Below, piece after piece: positions 43,078 to 51,785 of a DNA stretch of 64,000 nucleotides; within the stretch, counting starts at the first letter, position 1, and the number at the start of each line of letters is the position of its first letter. A program made the translations under genes and the position numbers. Origin of the DNA: Brevibacillus sp. SYP-B805 (lineage in GTDB: Bacteria > Bacillota > Bacilli > Brevibacillales > Brevibacillaceae); the NCBI RefSeq assembly GCF_011059135.1, contig NZ_JAALGD010000001.1:248001-312000 (forward strand), written 5' to 3'. The notes under the pieces are model-generated. The model did no database searches, was not told where the DNA came from, and saw only the letters and a program-made list of their open reading frames with translations.

Positions 43078-43292
43078 CAGAAAGCCGGCAGGCAGCGGAA
43101 AGATTGGCTCTCACCATCCGATCTGGTTGCTTTCATGATACCACAATCTTCCATGCTTGTTGTCCCTATTAGCAGCGTGGAAATGGTGTAGCGCTTTCAT
43201 CATGCGTGCGTTACAATAAAGGGTAGCGCTTTTTTGCCATCGTCCAAGGCTCGGCGCTCGCCGAGTTTGCTAAACACGAGGAGGAACACCGG

Positions 43293-43958
43293 ATGAAATA
43301 CAAGAGCGTGTTCGATATCATCGGTCCCGTCATGGTGGGGCCCTCCAGTTCGCATACGGCCGGGGCAGCCCGCATCGGCCGCGTCGCACGCATGCTGTTG
43401 GGGGGACAGCCGACCAGAGCGGAGATCACCTTCTATGGCTCCTTTGCCAAAACCTATAAAGGGCACGGTTCCGATGTCGCCACAGTAGCCGGCATTCTCG
43501 ATTTCGACACGCATGACCTGCGGCTGAAGGATTCGCTCCGCATCGCCAAGGATCTGGGGATCGAGGTGGTGCTGCGCACGTCCGAGCAGGTTACCGAACA
43601 CCCCAATACCTCCCGCATCTGCCTGTCCGACGGGGAGAAGACCGTGGAAGTGGTAGGCGTCTCCATCGGGGGCGGAAAAATCGAGATCATTGAGATCAAC
43701 GGTTTCGATTTCCAGCTGGCGTTTCACGCTCCGACGCTGATGGTACTGCACGAAGACCGCTTCGGCATGATTGCCGGCGTGGCCGAGGTGCTGACCCGGC
43801 ATCGGATCAATGTGGGCCACATGGAGGTGTCCCGCCGCGTGCGCGGGGCGGAGGCGCTGATGGCGATCGAGACGGATGCCGAGATTTCTCCGCAGGTGCT
43901 TGAAGAGATACGGCAAATCCCGCATATTATGAATGTGGCGTTGATTTCGCCAGCGTAA
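43293..43958 (+). CDS. sdaAB: L-serine dehydratase, iron-sulfur dependent, beta subunit
   Basis: The 221-residue protein begins with KSVFDIIGPVMVGPSSSHTAGA, the conserved beta-domain motif, and ends in an ACT domain (about 148-221: FGMIAGVAEVLTRHRINVGHMEVSRRVRG). With sdaAA it deaminates serine to pyruvate. GAGGAGGAA precedes the ATG. It forms an operon with sdaAA and recG. Confidence 0.95.
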   Translation: MKYKSVFDIIGPVMVGPSSSHTAGAARIGRVARMLLGGQPTRAEITFYGSFAKTYKGHGSDVATVAGILDFDTHDLRLKDSLRIAKDLGIEVVLRTSEQVTEHPNTSRICLSDGEKTVEVVGVSIGGGKIEIIEINGFDFQLAFHAPTLMVLHEDRFGMIAGVAEVLTRHRINVGHMEVSRRVRGAEALMAIETDAEISPQVLEEIRQIPHIMNVALISPA

Positions 43959-43984
43959 GAGAACCCTCGCAAGGAGTGGACATC

Positions 43985-44866
43985 ATGTTTCGCAATGTGG
44001 CAGAACTGGTTGAACGGGCAGAGTCACAGGGGAAGAAAATCTCCCAGGTGATGATCGAAGCGGAAATAGAGGTATCCGGGCGCACGCGCGAACAAATCAT
44101 GGCCGAGATGCATCGCAATCTCGACGTGATGGAAAAAGCGGTGCGGCGTGGCTTGACAGAAGATATCCAATCGCACAGTGGCTTGACCGGCGGCGATGCC
44201 AAAAAGCTGCAAACCTACATGAACGAAAAACCGTTTCTCTCCGGCGCGACGCTGTTGAATGCGGTCAGCATGTCCATCGCTGTCAATGAAGTGAACGCCG
44301 CGATGGGCACCATCGTGGCCACCCCGACCGCCGGGGCGTGCGGCATCGTGCCGGGTACGCTGTTTGCCATGGCGGACAAGTTGCAGCCGACGCGGGAAGA
44401 GATGGTGAATTATCTGTTTACCGCCGGCGCGATCGGATACTGCATTGCCAACAACGCCTTCATTTCCGGGGCTGCCGGCGGGTGCCAGGCAGAGGTGGGT
44501 TCCGCCACAGCCATGGCAGCGGCAGCGATCGTGGAGATGGCCGGGGGCACCCCGGAGCAATCTTCGCAGGCGGTCGGCATTGCCTTGAAAAACATGCTTG
44601 GTCTGGTCTGTGACCCCGTGGCCGGACTGGTGGAAGTCCCCTGTGTGAAACGCAACGCGATGGGGGCGGCGATCGCGACGGTGGCGGCCGACATGGCTCT
44701 GGCCGGGATCCGCAGCGTCATTCCGACGGACGAAGTGATCGAAGCGATGTACCGGATTGGCTGCGCGATGCCGAACACGTTGAAAGAAACCGCGCAGGGA
44801 GGCTTGGCGGCAACGCGGACGGGACGCCAGATCGAGGCGAAAGTGTTCGGCGTGCCGCTGACGTAA
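43985..44866 (+). CDS. sdaAA: L-serine dehydratase, iron-sulfur dependent, alpha subunit
   Basis: The 293-residue alpha chain contains the Cys residues that hold the [4Fe-4S] cluster: PTAGACGIVPG, GLVCDPVAGLVEVPCVKRNA and RIGCAMPNTLKETAQGGLA. AAGGAG is best placed for ATG 43985 (GTG 43976 is in frame). It follows sdaAB by 26 nt and is directly followed by recG. Confidence 0.95.
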   Translation: MFRNVAELVERAESQGKKISQVMIEAEIEVSGRTREQIMAEMHRNLDVMEKAVRRGLTEDIQSHSGLTGGDAKKLQTYMNEKPFLSGATLLNAVSMSIAVNEVNAAMGTIVATPTAGACGIVPGTLFAMADKLQPTREEMVNYLFTAGAIGYCIANNAFISGAAGGCQAEVGSATAMAAAAIVEMAGGTPEQSSQAVGIALKNMLGLVCDPVAGLVEVPCVKRNAMGAAIATVAADMALAGIRSVIPTDEVIEAMYRIGCAMPNTLKETAQGGLAATRTGRQIEAKVFGVPLT

Positions 44867-44869
44867 TCG

Positions 44870-46924
44870 ATGCAGGATGTATGGAACGCGCCCGTCTCCC
44901 AAGTGTACGGGGTTGGAGAAGAGCGGGCGAAAGATTTGGCAGCGGTCGGGATCACCACGGTTGGCGACCTGCTGGAATACTTTCCCATTCGTTATGAGGA
45001 TTACCGCGTACGCGACCTGACGGAAGTGCGGGACGGAGAGAGGGTGACGCTGGCAGGAACGGTCTACGGCGAACCCTCTGTCCGTTTTTACGGCAAGCGC
45101 AAATCCCGCATTGCCGTGCGCATGGTGATTGACCGCGTGGTGGTCACGGCCGTCTGGTTCAACCAGCCGTATATCCGAAAGCAGCTGGCTCCCGGCAAGG
45201 AGATCCTCGTCACGGGCAAATGGGACAAGCACAAGCTGCAGATCGTGGTCAGCGAAATGACGGAGGTGGATTCCGCCCGTGCCCGGAACCGGGGAGAGCT
45301 TGTTCCCGTCTATCCGCTGGGCGGCGACTTGACGCATGCGTTTCTGCGCAAAACGATCGAGCGCGCCCTGCAGCAGTTCGGCCAGCATCTCGGGGAGCTG
45401 CTGCCGGAGGAACTGGTGGCGCGCTATCGGCTGATGCCCCGGGCGGAAGCGATCCGCACCATCCACTTTCCGGACAATGCGGAGGCGGGGAAGCAGGCGC
45501 GCAGGCGGATCATGTTTGAAGAGCTGTTTTTGTTCCAGCTGAAGATGCAGGCGTATCGCAGGATCAGCCGCCAGCAGATCAAAGGGGTGGCGCAGGAGGT
45601 GCCGCTGGAGGAGGTGCGCCGCTTCGTCCGATCCCTGCCGTATCCCCTGACCGGTGCGCAAAAGCGCGTGGTAAAGGAGATTCTGGATGATCTGCAGGCG
45701 CCGTATGCCATGAACCGTCTGCTGCAGGGGGATGTGGGTTCCGGCAAGACCGTGGTGGCGGCCATTGCGCTCTTTGCGACGGTCAAGGCGGGGTTTCAGG
45801 GAGCGCTGATGGTGCCGACGGAGATTCTGGCGGAACAGCACGTGCAGTCCCTTGCGGCCATGTTGGAGCCGCATGGGATACAGGTGGCGCTGCTGTCCGG
45901 GTCCTTGACCGCGAAAAAGCGGCGGGAGATGATCGGGGCGCTGCAGATGGGCCTGATCGACGTGGTGGTCGGGACGCACGCCCTGATCCAGGAGGACGTC
46001 TTTTTCCGCCGTCTCGGGCTGGTCATCACGGACGAGCAGCACCGGTTCGGCGTGGAGCAGCGGCGCATCCTGCGCAGCAAAGGCTTGTCGCCCGACGTGC
46101 TCTTCATGACGGCCACGCCGATCCCGCGCACCCTGGCCATCACCGCGTTCGGCGATATGGACGTCTCCACCATCGACGAGATGCCCGCCGGCCGCAAGCC
46201 GGTGGAGACGAGCTGGGCGAAGCATGAACAGTTCCACCATGTGCTGGAACGCATGCGGGTGGAGCTGCGCAAGGGTCGCCAGGCCTATGTTATCTGTCCG
46301 TTAATCGAGGAGTCGGACAAGCTGGATGTGCAGAATGCGATCGATGTCCACGCCCAGCTCACCCAGTACTTCCCGGAGTATCGGGTAGGGCTGATGCACG
46401 GACGCCTCTCCCCCAAAGAGAAGGATGACGTGATGCAGGCGTTCAGCAGGGGAGAGGTCCATGTGCTGGTGTCCACGACGGTGGTCGAAGTGGGCGTCAA
46501 CGTGCCCAACGCTACGTTCATGGTGATTTATGACGCGGAGCGCTTCGGCCTCGCGCAGCTGCATCAGCTGCGCGGCCGGGTGGGGCGCGGGGCGGAGCAG
46601 TCGTACTGCGTGCTGATCGCCGATCCCAAGACGGAGATCGGCAGGGAGCGGATGCGCATCATGTGCGAGACCAACGACGGCTTCGAGCTGTCCCGGCGCG
46701 ATCTGGAACTGCGGGGGCCCGGCGACTTTTTCGGCACGAAGCAGAGCGGCCTGCCCGAATTCAAGGTGGCCGACCTGCTGAGCGACTACAAGGCGCTGGA
46801 AGTGGCCAGACAGGAAGCCGCCAGCCTGGTGGCCCAGGAGGCCTTCTGGCAGGAAGCGCGCTTTGCGCCGCTGCGCGACTATTTGCGGCGTGAGGGCATC
46901 CTTGACGGCGTGGTGTTTGACTAG
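44870..46924 (+). CDS. recG: ATP-dependent DNA helicase RecG
   Basis: The 684-residue branch-migration helicase has an N-terminal wedge/OB domain (GVGEERAKDLAAVGITTVGDLLEYFPIRYEDYR), Walker A LLQGDVGSGKTVVA, DEQHRFGVEQR, MTATPIPRTLAIT and the C-terminal QLRGRVGRG and TRG-motif region. It processes stalled forks. Its ATG lies 3 nt after the sdaAA stop with no strong ribosome site, so it probably relies on coupling. A terminator follows. Confidence 0.96.
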   Translation: MQDVWNAPVSQVYGVGEERAKDLAAVGITTVGDLLEYFPIRYEDYRVRDLTEVRDGERVTLAGTVYGEPSVRFYGKRKSRIAVRMVIDRVVVTAVWFNQPYIRKQLAPGKEILVTGKWDKHKLQIVVSEMTEVDSARARNRGELVPVYPLGGDLTHAFLRKTIERALQQFGQHLGELLPEELVARYRLMPRAEAIRTIHFPDNAEAGKQARRRIMFEELFLFQLKMQAYRRISRQQIKGVAQEVPLEEVRRFVRSLPYPLTGAQKRVVKEILDDLQAPYAMNRLLQGDVGSGKTVVAAIALFATVKAGFQGALMVPTEILAEQHVQSLAAMLEPHGIQVALLSGSLTAKKRREMIGALQMGLIDVVVGTHALIQEDVFFRRLGLVITDEQHRFGVEQRRILRSKGLSPDVLFMTATPIPRTLAITAFGDMDVSTIDEMPAGRKPVETSWAKHEQFHHVLERMRVELRKGRQAYVICPLIEESDKLDVQNAIDVHAQLTQYFPEYRVGLMHGRLSPKEKDDVMQAFSRGEVHVLVSTTVVEVGVNVPNATFMVIYDAERFGLAQLHQLRGRVGRGAEQSYCVLIADPKTEIGRERMRIMCETNDGFELSRRDLELRGPGDFFGTKQSGLPEFKVADLLSDYKALEVARQEAASLVAQEAFWQEARFAPLRDYLRREGILDGVVFD

Positions 46925-46931
46925 CGAATGG

Positions 46932-46962
46932 AAAAAGCAAGGGGGAGATCCCTTGCTTTTTT
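46932..46962 (+). terminator. terminator after recG
   Basis: AAAAAGCAAGGG pairs with CCCTTGCTTTTT around GGAGAT, with further T. The A-tract on the left could also serve the convergent lipoprotein gene. Confidence 0.88.
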
Positions 46963-46983
46963 GTTCGAGCATGCGCATCTATC

Positions 46984-48588
46984 TCATGGACGGGGCGGCA
47001 TGTTCAGATCCGCATAGCTTTTTACATAGATCCACTTCCCATCCGGGCTGGTGCCGATGAGGCTGGTATCCTGATACAGCTTGGCCGCGAGGGTGCGCGT
47101 GGTCCGGCGGTCAGCGTCGTACAACCTGATTTGCTCTTTGTATCTGGACGTGTCCGGCGCTTGCCGGTCGTAATCGTGATATACGAAAGCATGGGTGCCG
47201 TTTAACCAGCAACCAAAGCTGGGCTGACCGTCGACCTGCTGTGTCCCTTTGTACAGTCCGCCGTTGGTATAAAGCTGATACACCCCGTCGCTGGAAGACG
47301 TGAAACTCGCCCAGGCTTCCGCCGGAACCGGCGGGGTCCAGGTCGTCACGGTTTTCGTCTCCCATGAATATTTGTAACGCAGCTCCTTGTATGCGTTTTT
47401 ATCCCGCATCTGGAAGTATACATAGCGGCCATCATCGTCAAAGCTTACCGGAATTCTGCCGGTGCTTACTTCGCTGTAGGGCGCACCGCCGCGCAGCGCT
47501 TGCCTGATCCGCTGCTCCTCGCCAGTAGCAAGCCTGCGGATCACCAGGTCAAAGTCGCCCTCCTGCCCTTCCGTCCCCACTGCCATGATCAGGTAAGCGT
47601 GATCCTTGCTAAAGTTCGCCCCATGGACATACCCGTCCGTTTGAACCTTCACGACCGTTTCGCCTGTCGGCTTCTGTTCGTCGGTCCCGGGTCCCTTGTA
47701 GAAAAAGCCGCGCTTGTCGGCATAAAACGTTCCCGCTCCCATGTAGGTTGTCGTCAACGGAACCGGATAGGGGATCAGACGCTTTTCCTGCATGTCAAAC
47801 AGGGCGTACAGCATCTCGTAATCGGCATCGCACTCGCAGTATTTCTGATAGCGGCCGAGCAGCAGATAGCGATTGTCGCCGCCCAGGGACTCAAAGGAAA
47901 CGTAAGGTTTGTCAAACGCGTAGATGCGCTCCCTTTCCTTGCCATCCGCTGAGATGCGCCAAATCTGCGGCGGCGCATGGACGACCGCCGTGAAGGTGGG
48001 CGGATCCTGCAGCTGTGTGCCTGCTGCCGTTGTCGCGCCATTGACGTCCAGCAGATAGGAACGCCCGGCTGTATCAGGAGTGTCTGCCTCCGGGATTGTC
48101 ACGGTAAGATGAAGCTGGCGGTCGTTCACCCACTTGAAGGCAAAGTGCGGAACGACGGCGCGCTCCTCTTCCCTGGCCCGTTCTGCGGCACGGCGTGCCA
48201 GCGCCTGTTCCACCGAAGCGCGGTCCATCGCTTCGCGGAAAAACAGCGTATACGCCTGCGGGGCGGGGGTGACCACGGTGGCAATCGGGGAGTGCAGCTG
48301 CGGCTCTTCGTCCAATCGGATCAGCACCGGTTCGGTCACCGCCTCATTGGCAGCGGACGGCTTCGTTGGGGGTTCGCTGCTGGCAGGGAGCAATGGCGGT
48401 TCGGTCGGCTGAACGGCAGACAGCGGTTGGGTTTCGGCAGGTTTCGGTTGAACGGCAGACAGCGGTTGGGTTTCGACAGGTTTCGGCCGAGCGGTTGTTG
48501 TCTCTTGGGGAGGTGCTTCTTCAGAAGTGCAAGCGGCAAGAGAAAGGGCAAGCAGTATCCAGCAAACAATCATGAACCTCCGTTTCAT
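46984..48588 (-). CDS. lipoprotein with Pro-rich tandem-repeat linker and beta-propeller-like domain
   Basis: The 534-residue protein has a lipobox (LALSLAAC, Cys near residue 20). A Pro/Glu/Thr-rich linker includes two copies of a 13-residue unit, PKP(V/A)ETQPLSAVQ, then a bacterial Ig-like domain (about 85-200). Repeated blade-like segments follow (RYLLLGRYQKY, GRYVYFQMRDKN, SPDGKWIYVKSYADL), reminiscent of WD40/TolB-like propellers. It is anchored outside the membrane. The function is unknown. ATG 48588 with AAGGGG is preferred over GTG 48594. Confidence 0.8.
   Translation of the reverse strand: MKRRFMIVCWILLALSLAACTSEEAPPQETTTARPKPVETQPLSAVQPKPAETQPLSAVQPTEPPLLPASSEPPTKPSAANEAVTEPVLIRLDEEPQLHSPIATVVTPAPQAYTLFFREAMDRASVEQALARRAAERAREEERAVVPHFAFKWVNDRQLHLTVTIPEADTPDTAGRSYLLDVNGATTAAGTQLQDPPTFTAVVHAPPQIWRISADGKERERIYAFDKPYVSFESLGGDNRYLLLGRYQKYCECDADYEMLYALFDMQEKRLIPYPVPLTTTYMGAGTFYADKRGFFYKGPGTDEQKPTGETVVKVQTDGYVHGANFSKDHAYLIMAVGTEGQEGDFDLVIRRLATGEEQRIRQALRGGAPYSEVSTGRIPVSFDDDGRYVYFQMRDKNAYKELRYKYSWETKTVTTWTPPVPAEAWASFTSSSDGVYQLYTNGGLYKGTQQVDGQPSFGCWLNGTHAFVYHDYDRQAPDTSRYKEQIRLYDADRRTTRTLAAKLYQDTSLIGTSPDGKWIYVKSYADLNMPPRP
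48411..48488. repeat. 39-bp tandem direct repeat inside lipoprotein gene
   Basis: Two copies with a period of exactly 39 bp begin at 48411 and 48450 (GAACGGCAGACAGCGGTTGG each). They differ at very few positions and encode the 13-residue linker repeat. Such in-frame units can expand or contract by slippage. Confidence 0.85.
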
Positions 48589-48653
48589 TCCCACGTTCCC
48601 CTTACGATATGGATTTATCTGTAAGACGCGCTTTTCCTCCCTGTCGTTTCTTT

Positions 48654-49034
48654 CTACGGCTCAAACGTAATGGTCAGGTTGCTTCCCGTGTGTTTCAGCC
48701 ACTCATCCAGAGCTGGTTTCGGGAACAGATGGGAGTTGTTGATGGTGATATACGGGATATCCGTCTTTTCCATCAGCGCTTGCAGACCGCGTTCGGTAAT
48801 GCCCAGATACACCATCGTTTCCCCGAATGTCAGCAGCTGTTTCTGCTGCCCAATGTTCCCGTTTGGTTCCTCGCTTTTGGCGGGCAGTTCCCGGATGGCG
48901 TTCCCGCTCGCGGCGGTATTGACGGAAGGCGCCTGTTCGGCAATCTTGCTCAACCCGTGATAGATGAATACAGAGCCGGCCAGTATGCAGGCTCCCAGGA
49001 CCAGCAACGCTCGGCTTGTTTGGTCGGCTAACAC
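48654..49034 (-). CDS. membrane-anchored protein with excisionase-type helix-turn-helix
   Basis: The 126-residue protein starts with GTG 49034 behind AGGAGGGA. One N-terminal transmembrane helix (ALLVLGACILAGSVFIYHG) is followed by a polar linker (residues 35-70). The C-terminal segment LTFGETMVYLGITERGLQALMEK with FPKPALDEWLK follows the MerR/excisionase-type DNA-binding pattern (helix-turn-helix, then the 'xxxxLDEWL' end). A DNA-binding fold tied to the membrane is unusual. It diverges from the SOS polymerase operon. The function is unknown. Confidence 0.7.
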   Translation of the reverse strand: MLADQTSRALLVLGACILAGSVFIYHGLSKIAEQAPSVNTAASGNAIRELPAKSEEPNGNIGQQKQLLTFGETMVYLGITERGLQALMEKTDIPYITINNSHLFPKPALDEWLKHTGSNLTITFEP

Positions 49035-49109
49035 CCTATCCCTCCTGTTTGATTGGAATTCCACGAAAATTTTACCAGATGCATTTTTGGTGCTCAAGGG
49101 TATAAACGG

Positions 49110-49121
49110 GAACATATGTTC
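49110..49121. promoter_or_regulatory. LexA (DinR) box 1
   Basis: GAACATATGTTC fits the Bacillus SOS operator GAAC-N4-GTTC with RNRY in the centre. It ends 2 bp before the -10 TATAAT of the polymerase operon. Confidence 0.9.
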
Positions 49122-49123
49122 TG

Positions 49124-49129
49124 TATAAT
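49124..49129 (+). promoter_or_regulatory. -10 element of the SOS polymerase operon
   Basis: A perfect TATAAT lies between two LexA boxes. The -35 region is poor, as expected for a tightly repressed promoter. Confidence 0.7.
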
Positions 49130-49137
49130 ATATAAGA

Positions 49138-49149
49138 GAACAAATGTTC
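49138..49149. promoter_or_regulatory. LexA (DinR) box 2
   Basis: GAACAAATGTTC again fits GAAC-N4-GTTC. It lies about where transcription should start, 19 bp before the polymerase ATG. Confidence 0.9.
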
Positions 49150-49167
49150 TTGTTCAGGAGGATGCCC

Positions 49168-50403
49168 ATGAAGAGCAAGCGAATCGTTTTCCTTGCCGAC
49201 ATGCAGAGTTTCTTTGCCAGCATTGAAAAGGCGGCCAATCCTTCTCTTCGCGACAAGCCCGTCGTGGTCGCGGGCGATCCCGAGCGGCGCAGCGGGGTGG
49301 TGCTCGCCGCCTGCCCGCTTGCCAAAGCGTACGGCGTCACGACGGCGGAAGCGCTGTGGCAGGCGCAGCAGAAATGTCGGCATCTGGTTGTGGTGAAGCC
49401 GCGCATGGAGACTTATTTGCGGGCCTCCCTGCAGATTACGCGCATTTTCGAATCCTTTACCGACCTGGTGGAGCCGTATTCGATTGACGAACAGTTTCTC
49501 GACGTGACCGGCAGCGTATCGCTGTTTGGCGATGCCTGGCGGATGGCGGAAGCGATCCGGGAGAGGGTGCGGCTGGAGACGGGAGTGATCTGTCGCATCG
49601 GCATCGGCGAGAACAAGGTGCTGGCCAAGATGGCCTGCGACAACTTCGCAAAAAAGCGGGAGCAGGGCATTTTTTGGCTGAAAACAGAGGAGCTGGGCGA
49701 GACGCTGTGGCCGCTGCCGGTGGAAAAGCTGTTCGGCGTCGGCTCGCGCATGAAACGGCACCTGCACCTGATGGGCATTTACCGGATCGGCCAGCTGGCC
49801 CAGATGCCCCCAGCTGTCCTGACGCGCCGCTGGGGAGTGAACGGCGAAATCCTGTGGCGAACGGCCCGGGGCATCGACGATTCCCCCGTCTCGCCGAAAA
49901 CCCATGACATGCAGAAAGGAATCGGCCACCATATGACCCTGCCCCGCGATTTTCATACGGCCAGGGAGATCAAGGTGGTGCTGTTGGAGCTGTGCGAAGA
50001 GGTATGCCGCCGCAGCCGCAGCAAAGGGTTGATGGGCTCCGTCGCCTCCGTGGGCTGCCGGGGAGCGGACCTGGATGCGGCCTCCGGATTCTGGCGGCAA
50101 CTGAAGCTGGCGGAGCCGACCAACGACGCCATGACCCTCTATCAAGCCGTTTGCCGGCTGTTTGAGCGCCACTGGCAGCATACGCCCGTGCGCAGCGTGG
50201 GGGTTCACCTGGGGCAGCTCGTGGAGGACAGCGTCTGCCAGCTGAACCTCTTCGAAGACAAGGAGAGACAGCGCTCGCTTGCCTATGTGATGGATCACAT
50301 CCGGGCCAAATACGGCAATGATGCGATTCTGCGGGCCGTCTCGCTGCTGCCGGCGGGGCAGGCCCGCGAGCGGGCGCGTAAAATCGGAGGGCATTACAAG
50401 TGA
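49168..50403 (+). CDS. Y-family DNA polymerase (UvrX/YqjW-like), SOS-induced
   Basis: The 411-residue translesion polymerase has IVFLADMQSFFASIEKA (first catalytic Asp), VVVAGDPERRSGVVLAACPLAKAYGV, EPYSIDEQFLDVT (Asp-Glu pair), GIGENKVLAKMACDNFAKK and the HhH region LFGVGSRMKRHLHLMG. The length and the following YolD-like gene match the Bacillus UvrX/YqjW group rather than PolIV. AGGAGGATGCCC leads to ATG 49168. Two LexA boxes flank its -10, so it is tightly SOS-controlled. Confidence 0.92.
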   Translation: MKSKRIVFLADMQSFFASIEKAANPSLRDKPVVVAGDPERRSGVVLAACPLAKAYGVTTAEALWQAQQKCRHLVVVKPRMETYLRASLQITRIFESFTDLVEPYSIDEQFLDVTGSVSLFGDAWRMAEAIRERVRLETGVICRIGIGENKVLAKMACDNFAKKREQGIFWLKTEELGETLWPLPVEKLFGVGSRMKRHLHLMGIYRIGQLAQMPPAVLTRRWGVNGEILWRTARGIDDSPVSPKTHDMQKGIGHHMTLPRDFHTAREIKVVLLELCEEVCRRSRSKGLMGSVASVGCRGADLDAASGFWRQLKLAEPTNDAMTLYQAVCRLFERHWQHTPVRSVGVHLGQLVEDSVCQLNLFEDKERQRSLAYVMDHIRAKYGNDAILRAVSLLPAGQARERARKIGGHYK

Positions 50404-50777
50404 GCGGCAGGGAAAGCGCCATTTCGGCCGAGACCGGCGATTGCCCCGAGCTGCTGCGGGAATGCATCCTGTACGGCATCCTGTTCAAGGCGATCATGAA
50501 GGATGCGGGGGAAATGGAGCAGCAGGTGTTGAAAATGTCCTACCACCGCGTGCTGGAAGGGCTGTCCCGCCGGGCGGAGCGGGAGCATTACCGGCTGCGG
50601 CAGCTGCTGCGGCAGCACGGCTGTGAGCTTTTGTCCAGCGAGAAGGAGGGAAGCATGTACATCGTCCGCTACCGCCAGCGCGGCTACTACCGGGAAGCGA
50701 TTTATTCGATCGAGGTGCTGCGGGCGGAATGCCAGCAGCGCCTGGACAAATGGGCAGAACAGCAAGGAGAGGGATGA
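50400..50777 (+). CDS. hypothetical protein in SOS polymerase operon
   Basis: The 125-residue cytoplasmic protein starts with GTG overlapping the polymerase stop (GTGA). It is helical at the start (CPELLRECILYGILFKAIMKDAGEMEQQVLKMSYHRVLEGLSRRAEREHYRLRQLLRQHG covers about 15-73). A short beta-rich part (MYIVRYRQRGYYREAIYSIEVLRAECQQRL) follows. I do not recognise the family. Its position between a UvrX-like polymerase and a YolD-like protein implies a role in lesion bypass. Confidence 0.75.
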   Translation: MSGRESAISAETGDCPELLRECILYGILFKAIMKDAGEMEQQVLKMSYHRVLEGLSRRAEREHYRLRQLLRQHGCELLSSEKEGSMYIVRYRQRGYYREAIYSIEVLRAECQQRLDKWAEQQGEG

Positions 50778-50781
50778 TTTG

Positions 50782-51123
50782 ATGCGCAATCGATCGGTGT
50801 CCAAGAAAGAGAATTTGTTTGCAGCCAGCCGCTTCGTCCTGCCCGAACATCGGGAGCTTTATCTGCGGCTGAAGGAAGAGCAGCGTCGGTATGTACCGCC
50901 CGTGTTGGATGAGGAGCAGCGGGCGGAGCTGAGCGAACGGTTATGGAGGGCCCTGCAGGAGAAGCGGGAAGCCATCCTGACCTATTACGACGGCGTGGCC
51001 GCCCGCCGGCAAAAAGGGCTCATCCTGCATGTGGATCAGGCCGCCCGCCGGTTCAAGCTGAAGACGGAAAGCGATACCCTGTGGATCGCGTTCGCCGCCG
51101 TGCTGGATGTCCAACCGGCATGA
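50782..51123 (+). CDS. YolD-like family protein
   Basis: The 113-residue protein has the YolD pattern: RFVLPEHRELYLRLKEEQRRYVPPVLDEEQRAELSERLWRAL, then YYDGVAARRQKGLILHVDQAARRFKL and a terminal hydrophobic strand. YolD-like proteins accompany UvrX/YqjW polymerases and are thought to act as UmuD-like partners. AAGGAGAGGG precedes ATG 50782. It is the third gene of the SOS operon. Confidence 0.85.
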   Translation: MRNRSVSKKENLFAASRFVLPEHRELYLRLKEEQRRYVPPVLDEEQRAELSERLWRALQEKREAILTYYDGVAARRQKGLILHVDQAARRFKLKTESDTLWIAFAAVLDVQPA

Positions 51124-51364
51124 TCAGCAGCACAGAGGGCGTCTGCCGGCAAACGCAAGCGGCAAAAAAAGAAGCCCAGCGGTGAAAAGCGATGAGCCGT
51201 CACGTGCGGCAGCCAGGAGCGCGATCGCGATGGGGGAATTCACTGTTTTTCGCGGATTCCGGCGAAAATTGCTTTTTGCTTGAAAAGGATGTTTCGCTGT
51301 AATGTAAGGGTATCGTTCGGCGCTGCCGCAGAACGGGGAGAAGAGACAAAAAGGGGAACCATAC

Positions 51365-51646
51365 ATGTTGGCACAAGAAATGGGCGCAATCTTGACGAAG
51401 CATGCGGAGCTGATGACCGCCAAGCACTGGACGGACATTGTGCAGCAGCTGGAGAACAAAGGCTTGTATGTGGTGATCGAAACGGATACGAACGGCCGGA
51501 TGATGAGCCCGCTGGGAGGATTGATGCCGATGCCGTGCAAGAGCGAAACCTTTGCCATCCTGACCGCCGAGGAATTGGCGGCGCGGGGCTTGCCGGTCGG
51601 GCACCACATCCTTTGCAAAACCAAAGCAAAAACAGCCATGGCGTAA
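51365..51646 (+). CDS. hypothetical 93-aa protein
   Basis: The product starts MLAQEMGAILTKHAELMTAKHW and has a GLYVVIETDTNGRMMSPLGG strand pair and a terminal KTKAKTAMA. There are no signal or membrane segments. AAGGGGAACC supports ATG 51365. It has its own intergenic region (51124-51364, with a TTGCTT...TGTAAT promoter-like pair near 51275-51302) and a terminator. The family is not recognised. Confidence 0.65.
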   Translation: MLAQEMGAILTKHAELMTAKHWTDIVQQLENKGLYVVIETDTNGRMMSPLGGLMPMPCKSETFAILTAEELAARGLPVGHHILCKTKAKTAMA

Positions 51647-51662
51647 GCAGCGGCAAAAGCGG

Positions 51663-51697
51663 AGCCCTTTCCCGCAAACAGCGGGATCGGGCTTTTT
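51663..51697 (+). terminator. terminator after the 93-aa protein gene
   Basis: AGCCC and CCCGC pair with GCGGG and GGGCT around AAACA, followed by TTTT. Confidence 0.75.
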
Positions 51698-51785
51698 CCA
51701 TGAAATGGCAAGCGTTTTTTGCTTTCTATTTTTTGCTTTATAATGAAGAGCGTGTAAGTACAATTTGGAAACAGGAGGTTCTGAC

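Noticed and set aside
44024-46240. 738-codon open frame on the minus strand antisense to recG and sdaAA
   Set aside because: It is the mirror of two certain genes in a GC-rich genome, its protein is His/Arg/Gln-rich without any fold, and it has no ribosome site.
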